Below are positions 21,440 to 31,254 of a stretch of 64,000 nt of DNA, one piece after another. The stretch covers positions 77,103,127 to 77,167,126 of the forward strand of contig CM077023.1 of NCBI GenBank assembly GCA_039090855.1. The letters run 5' to 3'. Each line of letters starts with the position of its first letter. The stretch's first letter is position 1. Source of the DNA: Macrothele yani (lineage: Eukaryota > Arthropoda > Arachnida > Araneae > Macrothelidae). The notes under the pieces were generated by a model. It made no database searches and was not told the DNA's origin. It worked only from the letters and a program-made list of their open reading frames with translations. A program made the position numbers and the translations under genes.

Positions 21440-23020
21440 TAACTGTAACATTGAGGATACGTCTGCTGTTATAGCCTATTCCCGCCAATATGCGGCGGGC
21501 TGTATATGCTGAAATTCTCCTACCTACACTGAAAGGACAAATTATTACGTACACCCACCTAATAGCGTGTGGCAGCACCTTTTGCCCGCAGCACAGCATC
21601 CAAACTCGTGGTGCGGACGCAATGAGGTTGCGATTATAACTCAGGTATCGCTGAAGAACAATTTAAGAGTGTTTGGCGTAAAGCAGGCAGAGATGTAAGT
21701 GAGGATGGTTGATCACGAACAGTTCGTTCCAACATGTCCCATTAATTCTCTATGAGGTTGATGTCCGGTGAGCTAGGGGCCATGAGGGTGTGGTAAGCTC
21801 ACTGCTATGCTTCTGGAGTCAGTCGGTCGCTAGCCGGAATCGATGGAATGGAGAGTTGTCCTGTTGAAAGATCAGAACTTGGTTCGGACAGAGGCACATA
21901 ATGAAAGGGTGGAGATGGTCGGCCATGAGCTGCTTATAGCCGGAACCAGTGACGGAAGACTCAAGAGGTACCAAGAGACCCAGACCGGATCACGTGAAAG
22001 CTTCCCAAACAAAAGAGTTACACCGCTTCCACCAGCCTGTAGTACCCCAACTTGGCATGCGGGGTCCATAGCTTCGTGTGGTTTACGCCACACACGCTGT
22101 CTGCCATCGAGGCGATACAGTGTAAAGCGGGATTCGTCAGACCATATGACGTGTTTCCAGTCATTCATGCTACAGTTTCGATGGATCTTCGCAAACTGCA
22201 GCCGGATTATGCGATGCTGTGCCGTTAACATCGGGACACGATGTGGTCGTTGACTGCCCCTGCCGAGTTGTGCCATGTGTCTACGGGTTGTCTCTGAGCA
22301 TAGGCTTGTGGATGCTCCTTCATTAAATTGTGATGTGATTTGCTGCAAATAAGCTTTCCGATTCGTTTGTACGAAGCGGTCCGATCGTCGACGCCCTCGA
22401 TCATCCAATGCACTTTTACGGCCACATTTCATCTGACTGTTAGTGGTTTTGCCGGATTTCACGTACTCCTGGCACACATTTGCTACGGTTTGTCGGGAAA
22501 TTCCTAACAGTTTCGCCGTTGCGCTGATTGAATATCCGGCCTTCCCGGCTCCCATGACCTGACCTCGATCAAACTCACTTAAGTCTCATCCTCGATCCAT
22601 GCTGGCACTTAACGGAATGTATTCCTGTGCGTACCGACCCACTCTAGCCCCAATCGGTTTTCCTGCACACCGTGCTTTGCTGCTGTCCTGCTGCTTTTCG
22701 TATTTTCACCGGGGTGTACGTAATAATTTGTTCTTTCAGTGTATATCTTTGTTGTACTGCGTGGTTACTTGATGCAATGAAGCTCGTCTGTTACCTCGTA
22801 CAATCCTCCTTAATCGCCGTAGCCCTCGAACATCGACCAGTGGTTTCCTTCCACTGGAAGACCGCCGACTGCTTGTTCTGTTGTTTGTGCACCACTCATC
22901 GTACACCCTCGATACAGTTGTTATTGCATTCCCGAGAAGGTTTGCTGTGTCGAAGATGCTTGCTCTTGCGACCATTATAACGCTTCTTTCAAAGTATCTT
23001 AAATCGCGAACCTTTCCCAT
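21440..23020 (-). pseudogene. Tc1-like element split by a second Tc1
   Basis: The minus strand from 23020 reads MGKVRDLRYFERSVIMVARA, the HTH, GRKPLVDVRGLRRLRRIVRG and QVTTQYNKDI up to 22744. The protein resumes on the other side of an inserted element at 21524 with ISAYTARRILAGIGYNSRR, the next Tc1 segment expected, until about 21440. TA is duplicated at the joint (21525-21526 and 22742-22743). The catalytic half is missing, so this host was already, or later became, 3' truncated. Confidence 0.82.
21527..22741 (-). mobile_element. Tc1-like element inserted in another Tc1
   Basis: Ends CACTGAAAGGACAAATTATT and its near-perfect inverse at 22713-22741. The minus-strand transposase opens with GYSISATAKLLGISRQTVAN (HTH), then GRRRSDRFVQTNRKAYLQQI, RVPMLTAQHRIIRLQFAKIH and WSDESRFTLYRLDGRQRVWR (first Asp, about 22140). 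A frameshift follows near 22045. IFQQDNSPFHRF (second Asp) and SPDINLIEN plus stop (Glu kept) lie at 21870-21735 in shifted frames. Inactive. Confidence 0.87.
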
Positions 23021-23040
23021 ATTGCCGTTATCTATCATAC

Positions 23041-23107
23041 AACAGCTCACTGCAGAGGATTCAGACATGTGCCTCATACATGTCTGAATCCTCTGCAGTG
23101 AGCTGTT
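23041..23107. repeat. Perfect 30-bp hairpin
   Basis: AACAGCTCACTGCAGAGGAT and the next ten bases (23041-23070) are followed after the 7-base spacer GCCTCAT by their exact reverse complement (23078-23107). It sits just upstream of the split Tc1 coding start, where the left Tc1 terminal sequence would be expected. Confidence 0.92.
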
Positions 23108-23361
23108 TATAAAGCCATTTCAAAGTCACAGTTTTGTACGCAAGTGAGGATGGCATGTGCATTGTGTAGGGCCGTTGCTTGGAGAACGCCAGTGAAGGCT
23201 CAGTCTCTCCTGAAAAGTTTTCAGCCTCCCCTATGAAAGAATCAAAGAACATAATGATAATTGCCACATATGCCTTATTTAAAAAAAATAAAATACAAAA
23301 ACATTTCAGTAGCACACTTTAAAGCTCTTACATCGATCTGACTAAGAGAGAGAATTTTTAC

Positions 23362-23472
23362 TTCGCTTCCATGTGACTTTCCTATTGGGCACTCTAGCCC
23401 AAATCTCCTAGCTTCCTGTTTCTAAGGGTTGTTTAAGACCTGGGGTCACTTCCTAAAATCCTCTACATATGA
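23362..23472 (+). repeat. SINE family B, 3' fragment
   Basis: CGCTTCCATGTGACTTTCCT, CCAAATCTCCTAGCTTCCTG and AAGGGTTGTTTAAGACCTGG match the family B body at 60690-60790. The head is missing. Confidence 0.75.
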
Positions 23473-23480
23473 TCTGACTG

Positions 23481-23496
23481 AGAGAGAGAGAGAGAG

Positions 23497-23536
<40 letters not shown>
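23481..23536. repeat. (GA)n microsatellite
   Basis: About 56 bp of GA repeat with one AAAA interruption. Confidence 0.92.
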
Positions 23537-23540
<4 letters not shown>

Positions 23541-23548
23541 GCCCGTGA

Positions 23549-23646
23549 GCCGCTCCGGTAGCGCAGTGGCTTAAGCGCTTGCTTAAGACCATTCGTTCGG
23601 AAAGGGTCCGGGCTCGAATCACAAAAAAAAAAAAAAAAAAAAAAAA
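23549..23646 (+). repeat. SINE family A head with poly(A)
   Basis: GAGCCGCTCCGGTAGCGCAG, TTCGTTCGGAAAGGGTCCGG and GCTCGAATCAC are followed directly by about 28 A residues. The family body is absent, so the transcript seems to have ended or been primed right after the B box. Confidence 0.78.
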
Positions 23647-23659
23647 GGGAGAGAGAGAG

Positions 23660-24285
23660 ACAAAGCTCGTAAATTATCGGATAAAAATCATGTCCGTCGA
23701 GTCAATATAGAAATTGGAAGTTTTAAAATAGTGAAGGGATTTTATAGAAGCTTTTTTAAGACAAGGATTGCAGTTTGCAGATCAATTTGCCGCTCTGATT
23801 TACATGATAAACTGCTGCAATCGTACACCTATACCCGTCCATTTCCCCGAACATATTATTACTCCTTTTTGAAATGCTTAGCATTTAGTGAAGTCCGTCG
23901 CAAAAGATTTGGCACAAAAAAAAAAAAAAAAAAAAAAAAAATCGACGCACAAACGTAAAAATTCAAAGCAACGCAACCATTGAAAAGCAAATGAAACATT
24001 TCAAGCTATGCCGCACATAGCAATGGGAAACCAATACAAGTAATGGATATAACTACACATAGTTATGGTGTGAAATGAGTAGAATCTACTGTCTAAAAGT
24101 TTAGATGTAACAGAAGCGTGATGCAAAACAGATCATTATTAGATATGTATTGTATTTCCAGACAGCTGTATCAGTTCGAAAACACGTTTTTCTGGAATAC
24201 ATTAAATTCTGTAGTTTCCGGTTAATATAATTCTAATTTGATAGTTAATTAACTATTCATCATATAAAAATTAATCAGTGTGTTC
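23660..24285. other. Stretch without recognised gene
   Basis: Contains a 26-base poly(A) tract (23918-23943). The ORF at 23731-23958 runs into this tract and shows no family motif. Confidence 0.5.
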
Positions 24286-24290
24286 CCAGA

Positions 24291-24598
24291 ATTAAGGAGT
24301 GGTTCGAGGAAAATGCTGGTGACTTTCTGTTAATGCCCTGCCCTATAAATTCACCTGACATGAACCCAATCGAACATTTGTGGTTCGACTTGGAAAAGCG
24401 GGTTCGCGCTAAATCACCACCACCCCGAAATGTACGGGAATTGGAGGACCTGCTGTTAACATTATGGTAACAAATACACCAGAATACCTATCGCCACCTA
24501 ATCGAATCGATGCCTGGCCGAATGGTTGCCGTTTTGCGGGCTAATGGGGGTCCTACAGCTTATTAGGTAGGTGGTCATAATGTAATGGATCATCAGTG
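24291..24598 (+). mobile_element. Tc1-like family C, 3' end only
   Basis: The + strand encodes RIKEWFEENAGDFLLMPC, then SPDMNPIEHLWFDLEKRVRA with the Glu intact, a TAA near 24468, then YRHLIESMPGRMVAVLRANG and GPTAY. It ends in the family C terminal repeat (GGTGGTCATAATGTAATGGA, 24574). 5' truncated: the second Asp and everything before it are missing. Confidence 0.87.
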
Positions 24599-24609
24599 TA
24601 TATTCACCC

Positions 24610-25425
24610 ATTTTCTTTGCATACGGTTTTTATTTTTCTCTGGTTAACGTTCAGTAGAAATTGTAGTTTGTTATTTGTTATATGTTTTTGTTATTTTCCT
24701 CCGCTTTTCCTGTTAACTTATTTCCTATATTTTTTTCTTCCTTATGTATTAATTATTTAGTTTTATGCTGTTGTTTTCGTTTGTATAAGTGTGTGGTCTT
24801 CTCTCTCTTGCGTAAGTTTGTCAACCCAACTTCTATGGTCTACACAATTTTAATTCGTGATCCTTTCTTATCTTTTTTAATATTTGATTTTTAATTAATT
24901 CCAGAGCTTTTCATAAATATCTGTATTTTCAGATTATTATAATTGTTGTTGTCGTTATAAATACGTATTATAAGAGGACTTGAGAAGTTTTTCTTGCAGT
25001 TTCTCCTTGGTGCGATGTTTGTTTTTCCTCTGTTGAGCTTTGATAATTACTGATGCTTTACTTGTCAGAGAGAAGACTCATTTCTTTTACGTTCCCAAAA
25101 CAAGTAGGATCAGATATTTGTTCAAGATAACTTATTGTAAGACTTTTACTCCATGTTTTTCCCAATTGGGAAATTGTTGTTTTTCTGCGCTAAGTAGGAT
25201 TTTGTCGAAGTACAAATGCATGTAAACAGTTGATCAAACAAAAGTAAATTTCGATAAAATGAAATGTAAGTGGTTTATTTCCCGTCCAAACGAGCAGTAA
25301 GTAACTTTGGATTCTTGTTAAAACTGTTGCTAATAAGTTTTGCTATCATTTTCTATCCCTCCCTTTATTAGCCCAGGTTGCTGTACCACGAATACTGGAT
25401 TTAGAAATGCTGATCTTGCTGTCAA
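24610..25425. other. T-rich stretch without recognised gene
   Basis: No motif recognised. Ends at a GA tract. Confidence 0.5.
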
Positions 25426-25429
25426 TTGT

Positions 25430-25432
<3 letters not shown>

Positions 25433-25462
<30 letters not shown>
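25433..25462. repeat. (GA)n microsatellite
   Basis: About 15 GA units. Confidence 0.9.
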
Positions 25463-25464
<2 letters not shown>

Positions 25465-25683
25465 CAAAAGAAACAAAATAGAAACATACATTTCCATTTA
25501 TTCTCCTCTCTCTCTTTCGGATCGTTGAGTCATGCTGTCGCAAGGTTCACAGGATGTTTTAAACGAAGCAGTCATAAATGCGCCCGTTCCATATGCGACC
25601 GAGGTTGAAATGGTAATAAATGCGACCGGCTTAACGTAGAGGGCCGGGTAAAGAAAGAAGAGAGGTCAGAAGGGTTGGGGGGG

Positions 25684-26859
25684 GGGGCGCTGATGATACG
25701 GTGTTACGAAACGGGAAGTATTTGCGACCACCACGCAAACTACAGAAGCGCGTTTTCTCTATACAGTAAAAGAAGTTGCTTTGTACCAAAGTACGTTCTT
25801 CAGTTTGAACGCGACAGAACTTAAGTGTTTTGAAAGCGTATTTGGGGACTCACAGGGCGGTTTCTCCACATGAATTTTAGATCTCCAGAAAATAATAAAA
25901 AATAATATTTCTTTGATTCATTTGTCATTTTTAAGAATAGCTTATTTATTCTCTGACTTTATTACAACCACATAATAACGATTGTTTAGAAAATGTAGAA
26001 AATATTCCCCAGAAAACATTCCTACCGTCATGTATTGCTCTTTTAATTCCACATAGATTATTTTATACGTATCCGGAATTATTATTCCTAAAAATTCTGC
26101 AGAAATAAATAGCTGTTGCAAGTTTCAGATCTTCATACGAACGCTCAGTATCGGACTGGAGATTGTGGCGTAAAGGAAGTCTTGACCTTTACGCTAACTT
26201 AAAATATCAACATATACTAATAAATTGTTCTTAAATGAAACAAACCTTAACGGCTAGACAAAACATATAACCAGAAGTCAACTTTCGGAAACAGTCCTTT
26301 ATTCGGAATCGAATCACAGCACACTCCACACATTTATCTCAACACTATTCAATTCTTTCGCACAGCAGTTTCTTAACAACGCTCATCATAATCGCTCACA
26401 ATAATAGCTCTCAATAATCGCTCTTATCAACACACCTCAATAATCGCTCTCAATAATATCAACACCTCTCTCATACAACAGATCAGTCGTCGCTTTTTAT
26501 CTCGTGTTCTTATCTTATTACATGCATACGTCACGTGCATTCAACCTTAATTGTGTTGCCAAACGTATTCATTTGAAGGAAAAGATATTCCGTTAAGCGT
26601 GAAGAATACTGAGAATAAACTCAAGATTTACATAGGGAAAGAAACTAAAAAAGGAAAGTTAATCTAGAATATACGTCACAAGATCCATAAACAGCCCTAG
26701 AAGCAGATTTTTGGCAGCTCACTGTTTGCAAAAAATATCCTAGTGCCCCACCTAAAATAAAGGGTATGCCAACATCACCATTTCCTGTTTAATAGACTTC
26801 TTAGCAAATGTCTAATAATTATTGTATTGTTTGTATTTACAAAATAAGCTGATTTCTAA
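25684..26859. repeat. Segmental duplication, copy 1 (carries solo LTR)
   Basis: 25684-26160 and 26685-26859 together align closely with 31255-31916: both start at CGCTGATGATACGGTGTTAC-like sequence and share GGGGACTCACAGGGCGGTTT, then TTCCTGTTTAATAG near the end. The interval 26164-26680 is absent from copy 2, which dates that insertion after the duplication. Confidence 0.88.
26164..26680. mobile_element. Solo LTR (517 bp)
   Basis: Starts TGTGGCGTAAAGG and ends ATACGTCACA (TG...CA). It is flanked by the 4-bp direct repeat AGAT (26160-26163, 26681-26684). The paralogous segment near 31737 has GATCC at the same point with no insert, an empty site. Inside are a short tandem repeat (CAATAATCGCTCT, 26388-26455) and an AATAAA-like motif (26632). 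Ends and duplication length fit a Ty3/gypsy-type LTR. Orientation cannot be set without internal sequence. Confidence 0.85.
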
Positions 26860-27810
26860 CTTCTCCATGTTTCAGAGCGAATCTCTGGATTTCGTATAAC
26901 AAACTACAAACGTGATCTGCTATGCGCTGAACCAAAAACACCTGAAGAGTAAGAAAGCCTCCGAACTGGTCTGTGACGTCAGAGCTAGCGGGCTGACTTT
27001 ACTAATGAGAACGCCGGTGGAGTACCGCGGTGTTTAGGCTGAGAAATATTTTCGCGAGTGAAATACTAAATAATTCCCGCACACCACAATTAATCGACCG
27101 GTTTTTTTTCTATATTTTTCGTCCTTAGATAATGTCAAAAAATTACATCCTTAGTTTTCTTTTTTTGTTTTCTCAGTTACCTACAATGATATCTACAAAT
27201 CGGGGAATTCCAAAGCTTTGCTCTTGTGCTGCGAAAGGATTTCATGTACCGGTCTTAAAAATTAATGTTTTAGGAAAATTTTCCTTTAGTCTTCAATTTG
27301 GCTAAAGGAACACAAACATAATAGCTTTTTCACGCGTAACATCAAAAGCCCAACATTTTATGTTAAGCATTTTTGCAACTACGTTTTCTTTTATGTGCGT
27401 GAATGGCAAATTGGCAGGACTCTATGAACATAATCATTTCACTCAAAACTTTTAGAAATTCCCTTCGCGTTCGATTTATTAAAAATAAAACAAAAGTTCT
27501 CTAGTTACGTAACGAACGCGAAAGCAAAATTTCTGATTTGGTGAGTATATTTCCTGAAATTGTGGTAAGATATGTGCTCAAATCTTGCAACTACTGCTAG
27601 AAAGTAAAAAAAAAAAAAAAAAAAAAAGAATTGTAAATTAAAATCACTTAGGAAAAAGTTTTTTGTCAAATGTACATGGAAAGTATTAATTTGGATATCT
27701 TGGAATTTATGAACATAACGTCGCTAATTTTATGCTGCAAATCTAAACGTCATATCTTTTTTCTTTTCAACTTTGCAAAAAAAAAAAAAAAAAAAAAAAA
27801 TTACATGAAA
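26860..27810. other. AT-rich stretch without recognised gene
   Basis: Two poly(A) tracts (27607-27627, 27777-27800), otherwise no signal. Confidence 0.5.
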
Positions 27811-27814
27811 AGTA

Positions 27815-29355
27815 CACTGCCGGACAATTGCTAAGGACGCATGACAATAGCAACGAAAGCAACCATAAAATGGAAGGCAGGAAAATGTGGAAATTAGCAT
27901 AAGTGCGGGATACAGTAAGACGTGTTGTGCGTATGCAAATTTTGGATTGCCGAACTTGTTCGTGACGTCATAGCGCTGAAAAGAGATATAAAGGATTTGA
28001 CGCGTATTGACTGTTGTTGTTCAAACACGAAGTTGAAAGGGAAAGAATCAATTGACGAACTTGCAAGTTTCAGTATGTCTTCCCGACATCACCTAGATGA
28101 TTTTACGCGTGGCCGTATTATTGGCAAGATTGAAGAAGGGCGAAAAATAACAGATGTTGCCAGGGAGTTCGACGTCAGCCACAGTGTTGTTTCAAGGCTT
28201 TGGAAATCATTTCAAACAAATGGAGAGTGTAGTAAACGTCACGGGGGAGGTCGTGTTCGCAGTACGACACCTGCAGAAGATCGGTACATAGTGCTATCAA
28301 CAAAAAGACACCGGCGCAGCACAGCTAGTGAGGTAGCAAATCAGTTTATGGCTGCTACTGGCAAGCGGATCTCCCGAAAAACTGTCGCCAGACGTTTGCT
28401 TGAAGGAGGACTATACGCCCACCGTCCTGTTGTGTGCATCCCATTGTCCAGACGTCACCGTACCGCCCGTTTGCAATGGTGCCATCAACATCGCAATTGG
28501 ACTGATAACGACTGGTCTGCTGTCCTCTTCTCAGATGAGAGTAGATACAGTCTATCGTCTGATTATCGACGATAACTGATCTGGCGTGATAGTCGTACTG
28601 CATATTGTCCAACAAACATACAGGAAAGGGACCGATATCCGACATGTAGTGTCATGGTATGGGCTGGCATCATGATCAATGGCCGTACGTCCCTCTATGT
28701 GCTTCCAACTGGGCCTATGACTGGCCAACGATACATTAACGATGTTCTCCTACCTCATGTTCGCATGTTCCGTGGTGCTGTCGGTGATAGATTCATTTTC
28801 ATGGACGACAACGCAACATGTAATCGAACAGTCGCTGTCCAGGAGTGTCTTGAGAGTGAGGATATTCAACGCCTCGTATGGCCAGCACGTTCTCCAGATC
28901 TGAATCCCATTGAAAATGTGTGGGATGCTTTGGGGAGGAGTCTTGCTGGTCGCCAATGCTCTCCAATAAACAAGGACATCCTCATCCGTGCACTGACAGA
29001 GGAATAGGATAAATTACCTCAACAGCTGCTTGATAATGTTGTGCAAAGCATGACACGACGTGTGGAATCTTGCATCGCCCTCCATGGTGGCCATATCCCG
29101 TATTGATATCTTACGCCGGAACGCCTGCGGACGGTAATTGCATTTTTTTCACGTTTACGTATTCTGCACAAAATGGCCTGTTTGTCCCTTGAACACGTTC
29201 CAAAGCCTTCTGGATTTCAGAGCACAATAAATTGTCTTTCTTGCAATGTCCTGGCATTCTGACATTATTTTATTTCACTTGGCATCCAACCACACTTACT
29301 TTTTTATGCGCTATATAGCCGTTTATGATCCATCCTTAGCAATTGTCCAGCAGTG
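27815..29355 (+). mobile_element. Full-length Tc1-like element
   Basis: 1541 bp with ends CACTGCCGGACAATTGCTAA and the inverted match TTAGCAATTGTCCAGCAGTG (29336-29355). TA on both sides (27813-27814, 29356-29357). It inserted just past a poly(A) tract. The ends are close to identical, which suggests a younger copy than its neighbours. Confidence 0.92.
28075..29106 (+). pseudogene. Tc1-like transposase, 343 codons, two nonsense codons
   Basis: ATG at 28075 opens MSSRHHLDDFTRGRIIGKIE. One reading frame then runs to TGA at 29104 without any frameshift. HTH at residues about 8-50 (ITDVAREFDVSHSVVSRLWK); second DNA-binding part 70-110. Catalytic D154 (LFSDESRYSL), D245 (FMDDNATCNR) and E280 (SPDLNPIENVWDAL), with 34 residues between D245 and E280 (DD34E). 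Only TAA at codon 167 (28573) and TAG at codon 311 (29005) interrupt it. All catalytic residues remain. The family is normally about 340 aa. Confidence 0.93.
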
Positions 29356-29357
29356 TA

Positions 29358-29930
29358 TTAATTTTCTCCAGAAGTATATCGTAAAGTAAACTTTTTTTTC
29401 CATATTTCAACTGAAACAGATATTGAAAATATCAGTTAACACATTAACAGATTCACACACACAAAGACCCCCCCCCCCCCCAAAAAAAAAAAAAAAAAAC
29501 ACGCGGTAAACCGAAGAGAGAAGCATCAACAAATCTGTTCATTCACTATATATAAGTACATTATCTCCCCCCCCCCTCCCCGGATGTGCTTCTTGCAGAA
29601 AGAAACGAAAACTTCTAAAGAACATTCACACATCAGTGGAAAAATGCTTTTGTTTTGAAATCTACCCATTACACTTTTTTTACAATCAAGCTGATACTTA
29701 AGGTAGTAGTAACAAAGCAAAGTGACAGTAAAAGTAAAACTTACACAGGACCCTCTGATCCTTCTGCTTCTGCAGAGAGGAATGGCGATGGCCCTCTGAC
29801 CGTGACGTAACACCCCTTCGCAGTTCGCGCGCTGGGGCTATAAGGAATGCTCCGTGCTTCCTCTCCAGGGGGTTTGGCTGAACCCACCTCCCATCTGACT
29901 TTTCTCCTTTCTTTCCTCACCCCTCTGCGT
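29358..29930. other. Homopolymer-rich stretch without recognised gene
   Basis: Poly(C)/poly(A) (29468-29499) and poly(C) (29567-29580) runs. No gene seen. 29890-29945 resembles 32318-32370 (CCCACCTCCCATCTGAC), a short dispersed duplication. Confidence 0.5.
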
Positions 29931-30088
29931 TAAGCCGGTCGCATTCGCCGCCCCGGTGGCGCAGTGGTCTAAGCGATGGCCTCGGATCATTCGTCCAAAA
30001 GGGTGTATGTAACGTACCAGGAGATGTGACGTACCTGCCAGCAGGACGCACATGACATAATGGCCGATAGGAATCAGAATAAAAAAAC

Positions 30089-30160
30089 GTCTGCGTAGCT
30101 CAATTGGTAGAGCAACTTGTTCCGGAATAAGCGGCCTCGGGTTCGAATCCCGGCGTAGAC
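30089..30160 (+). tRNA. tRNA-like module in 5' LTR of TRIM copy 1
   Basis: 72 nt that fold as a cloverleaf. Acceptor GTCTGCG with CGTAGAC (7 pairs, one G-U), D arm GCTC/GAGC, anticodon stem CTTGT/ATAAG, T stem TCGGG/CCCGG with TTCGAAT loop. With a 7-base anticodon loop (TTCCGGA) the anticodon would be CCG (Arg). A box TAGCTCAATTGGTAGAGC, B box GGTTCGAATCC. No CCA and no T run after it, so it looks like an LTR part rather than a free tRNA gene. Confidence 0.75.
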
Positions 30161-30192
30161 CAAAAATGACGGAGAAATTTACTTCGTTATAA

Positions 30193-30204
30193 TGGCGCCC
30201 GAAC
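30193..30204 (+). promoter_or_regulatory. Primer binding site (tRNA-Lys type), TRIM copy 1
   Basis: TGGCGCCCGAAC is complementary to the last 12 bases of tRNA-Lys(UUU) including CCA, the primer used by many LTR elements and retroviruses. The match stops after 12 bases (TATCCGG follows). It lies one base after the LTR. Confidence 0.75.
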
Positions 30205-30229
30205 TATCCGGATGACCCGACCGTTCAAA

Positions 30230-30268
30230 ATCTCGCAATGGTGTGATGTTATTTCCACACCGCGAGAT
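30230..30268 (+). other. Conserved stem-loop in TRIM internal region, copy 1
   Basis: ATCTCGC-AAT-GGTGTG pairs with CACACC-GCGAGAT across a 10-base loop: 13 pairs with a 3-base bulge. The same structure lies at 37056-37094 in copy 2. Just downstream of the primer site, it is where packaging or dimerisation signals lie in LTR elements; the role is inferred. Confidence 0.6.
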
Positions 30269-30699
30269 AGGAAAAATCAGAGAATCCCTTCTCCAACCAC
30301 TTCGAAAAAAAAAAAAAAATAAATAAGGGGGAGATGATGTAACGTACCAGGAGATGTGACGTACCTGCCAGCAGGACGCACATGACATAATGGCCGATAG
30401 GAATCAGAATAAAAAAAAACGTGTAGCTCAATTGGTAGAGCAACTTATTCCGGAATGAGGGGACCCGGGTTCGAATTCTGGCGCGGATAAAAATGACGGA
30501 GAAATTTACTTCGTTATAAGGGGTCCGGGTTCGCATCCCGGTGAGGCATGGATGTTGTGTTTGTCTTACGGCACTGGTTCTCTCCCTTCCCTGGAACCAG
30601 TGACGCTAAATTAGGGACGGGCGACTGCTTATAGCCCATTGAGTTGCTCACGGTGGTCGCTAAACCTCCAATCTAAAAAAGACGGTCGCATTTACTACC

Positions 30700-31250
30700 A
30701 TTTCAACCCCTGTCTCATTTACTTACCCTTGGAAGACCCCAAAATAAGTAGATAGTAGAGGTAGGTTCATAAGCCGGTCGAGTGGTATTGGGTACTCGGT
30801 AACACACCCCTGTGACGTCAAAGGTGCAAAGCTGCTAAGGACCGAAGTATTCTGTTTAGCGTTTTACAAACTTTTAAGAGAAGACGTTAAATGAAATATT
30901 TCAGAATATTTTACACTGCATTAATGGAGAGTATCTACAAATACAAGGCAAGAAAATGTATTTCGATTTCCAAAACAAGTATAAATATATTGAAAAAAAT
31001 GTCAAAAAATTAAAATTTGCGCGTAGAAACTTTTTAAAGTAAAAAGTAAAATCGCAATAAAATTAATTATCTAAGTAGCTAGTACTTTAAAAAGAAATAC
31101 TGCCGTTTACTATAAACCATACAAATACCTTCGCCATTTTTTTAAAACTAAAGATTAAGAGCTATGAAAGTTGATAAGTTTTGTGTTTGATTTTCAGGTG
31201 TGTACATGGAATTTATAGATATTTTCAAACTTTCAACTGGGCACTGGAAA
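30700..31250. other. Stretch without recognised gene
   Basis: AT-rich; ends in poly(G) at 31250-31263, where the second copy of the segmental duplication begins. Confidence 0.5.
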
Positions 31251-31254
31251 GAGG

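Larger units (their letters stand above)
30004..30518 (+). mobile_element. TRIM-like LTR element with tRNA in its LTRs, copy 1
   Basis: 5' LTR 30004-30191, internal 30192-30334, 3' LTR 30335-30518, target duplication AGGG (30000-30003 and 30519-30522). The LTRs end CGTTATA. One base after the 5' LTR comes the primer binding site TGGCGCCCGAAC (30193). Before the 3' LTR lies a purine tract (AAGGGGGAGA, 30325-30334). There is no ORF. LTRs differ from each other more than in copy 2: the 3' LTR tRNA-like module has lost four bases of its acceptor 5' strand. Reverse transcription would depend on an autonomous LTR element not seen here. Confidence 0.85.
29946..30680 (+). repeat. SINE family A split by a TRIM element
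   Basis: SINE head (GCCGCCCCGGTGGCGCAGTG) at 29946-30003, then a 515-bp insertion, then B box (GTCCGGGTTCGCATCCCGGT) and the full family A body at 30519-30680. Target duplication around the SINE: GCCGGTCGCATT (29934-29945) and GACGGTCGCATT (30681-30692). The order of events is therefore SINE first, TRIM second. Confidence 0.88.

Noticed and set aside
30089..30160. Free-standing functional tRNA-Arg gene
   Set aside because: The module lies in an LTR with identical flanks in other copies, has no downstream T run, and the loop assignment is uncertain.
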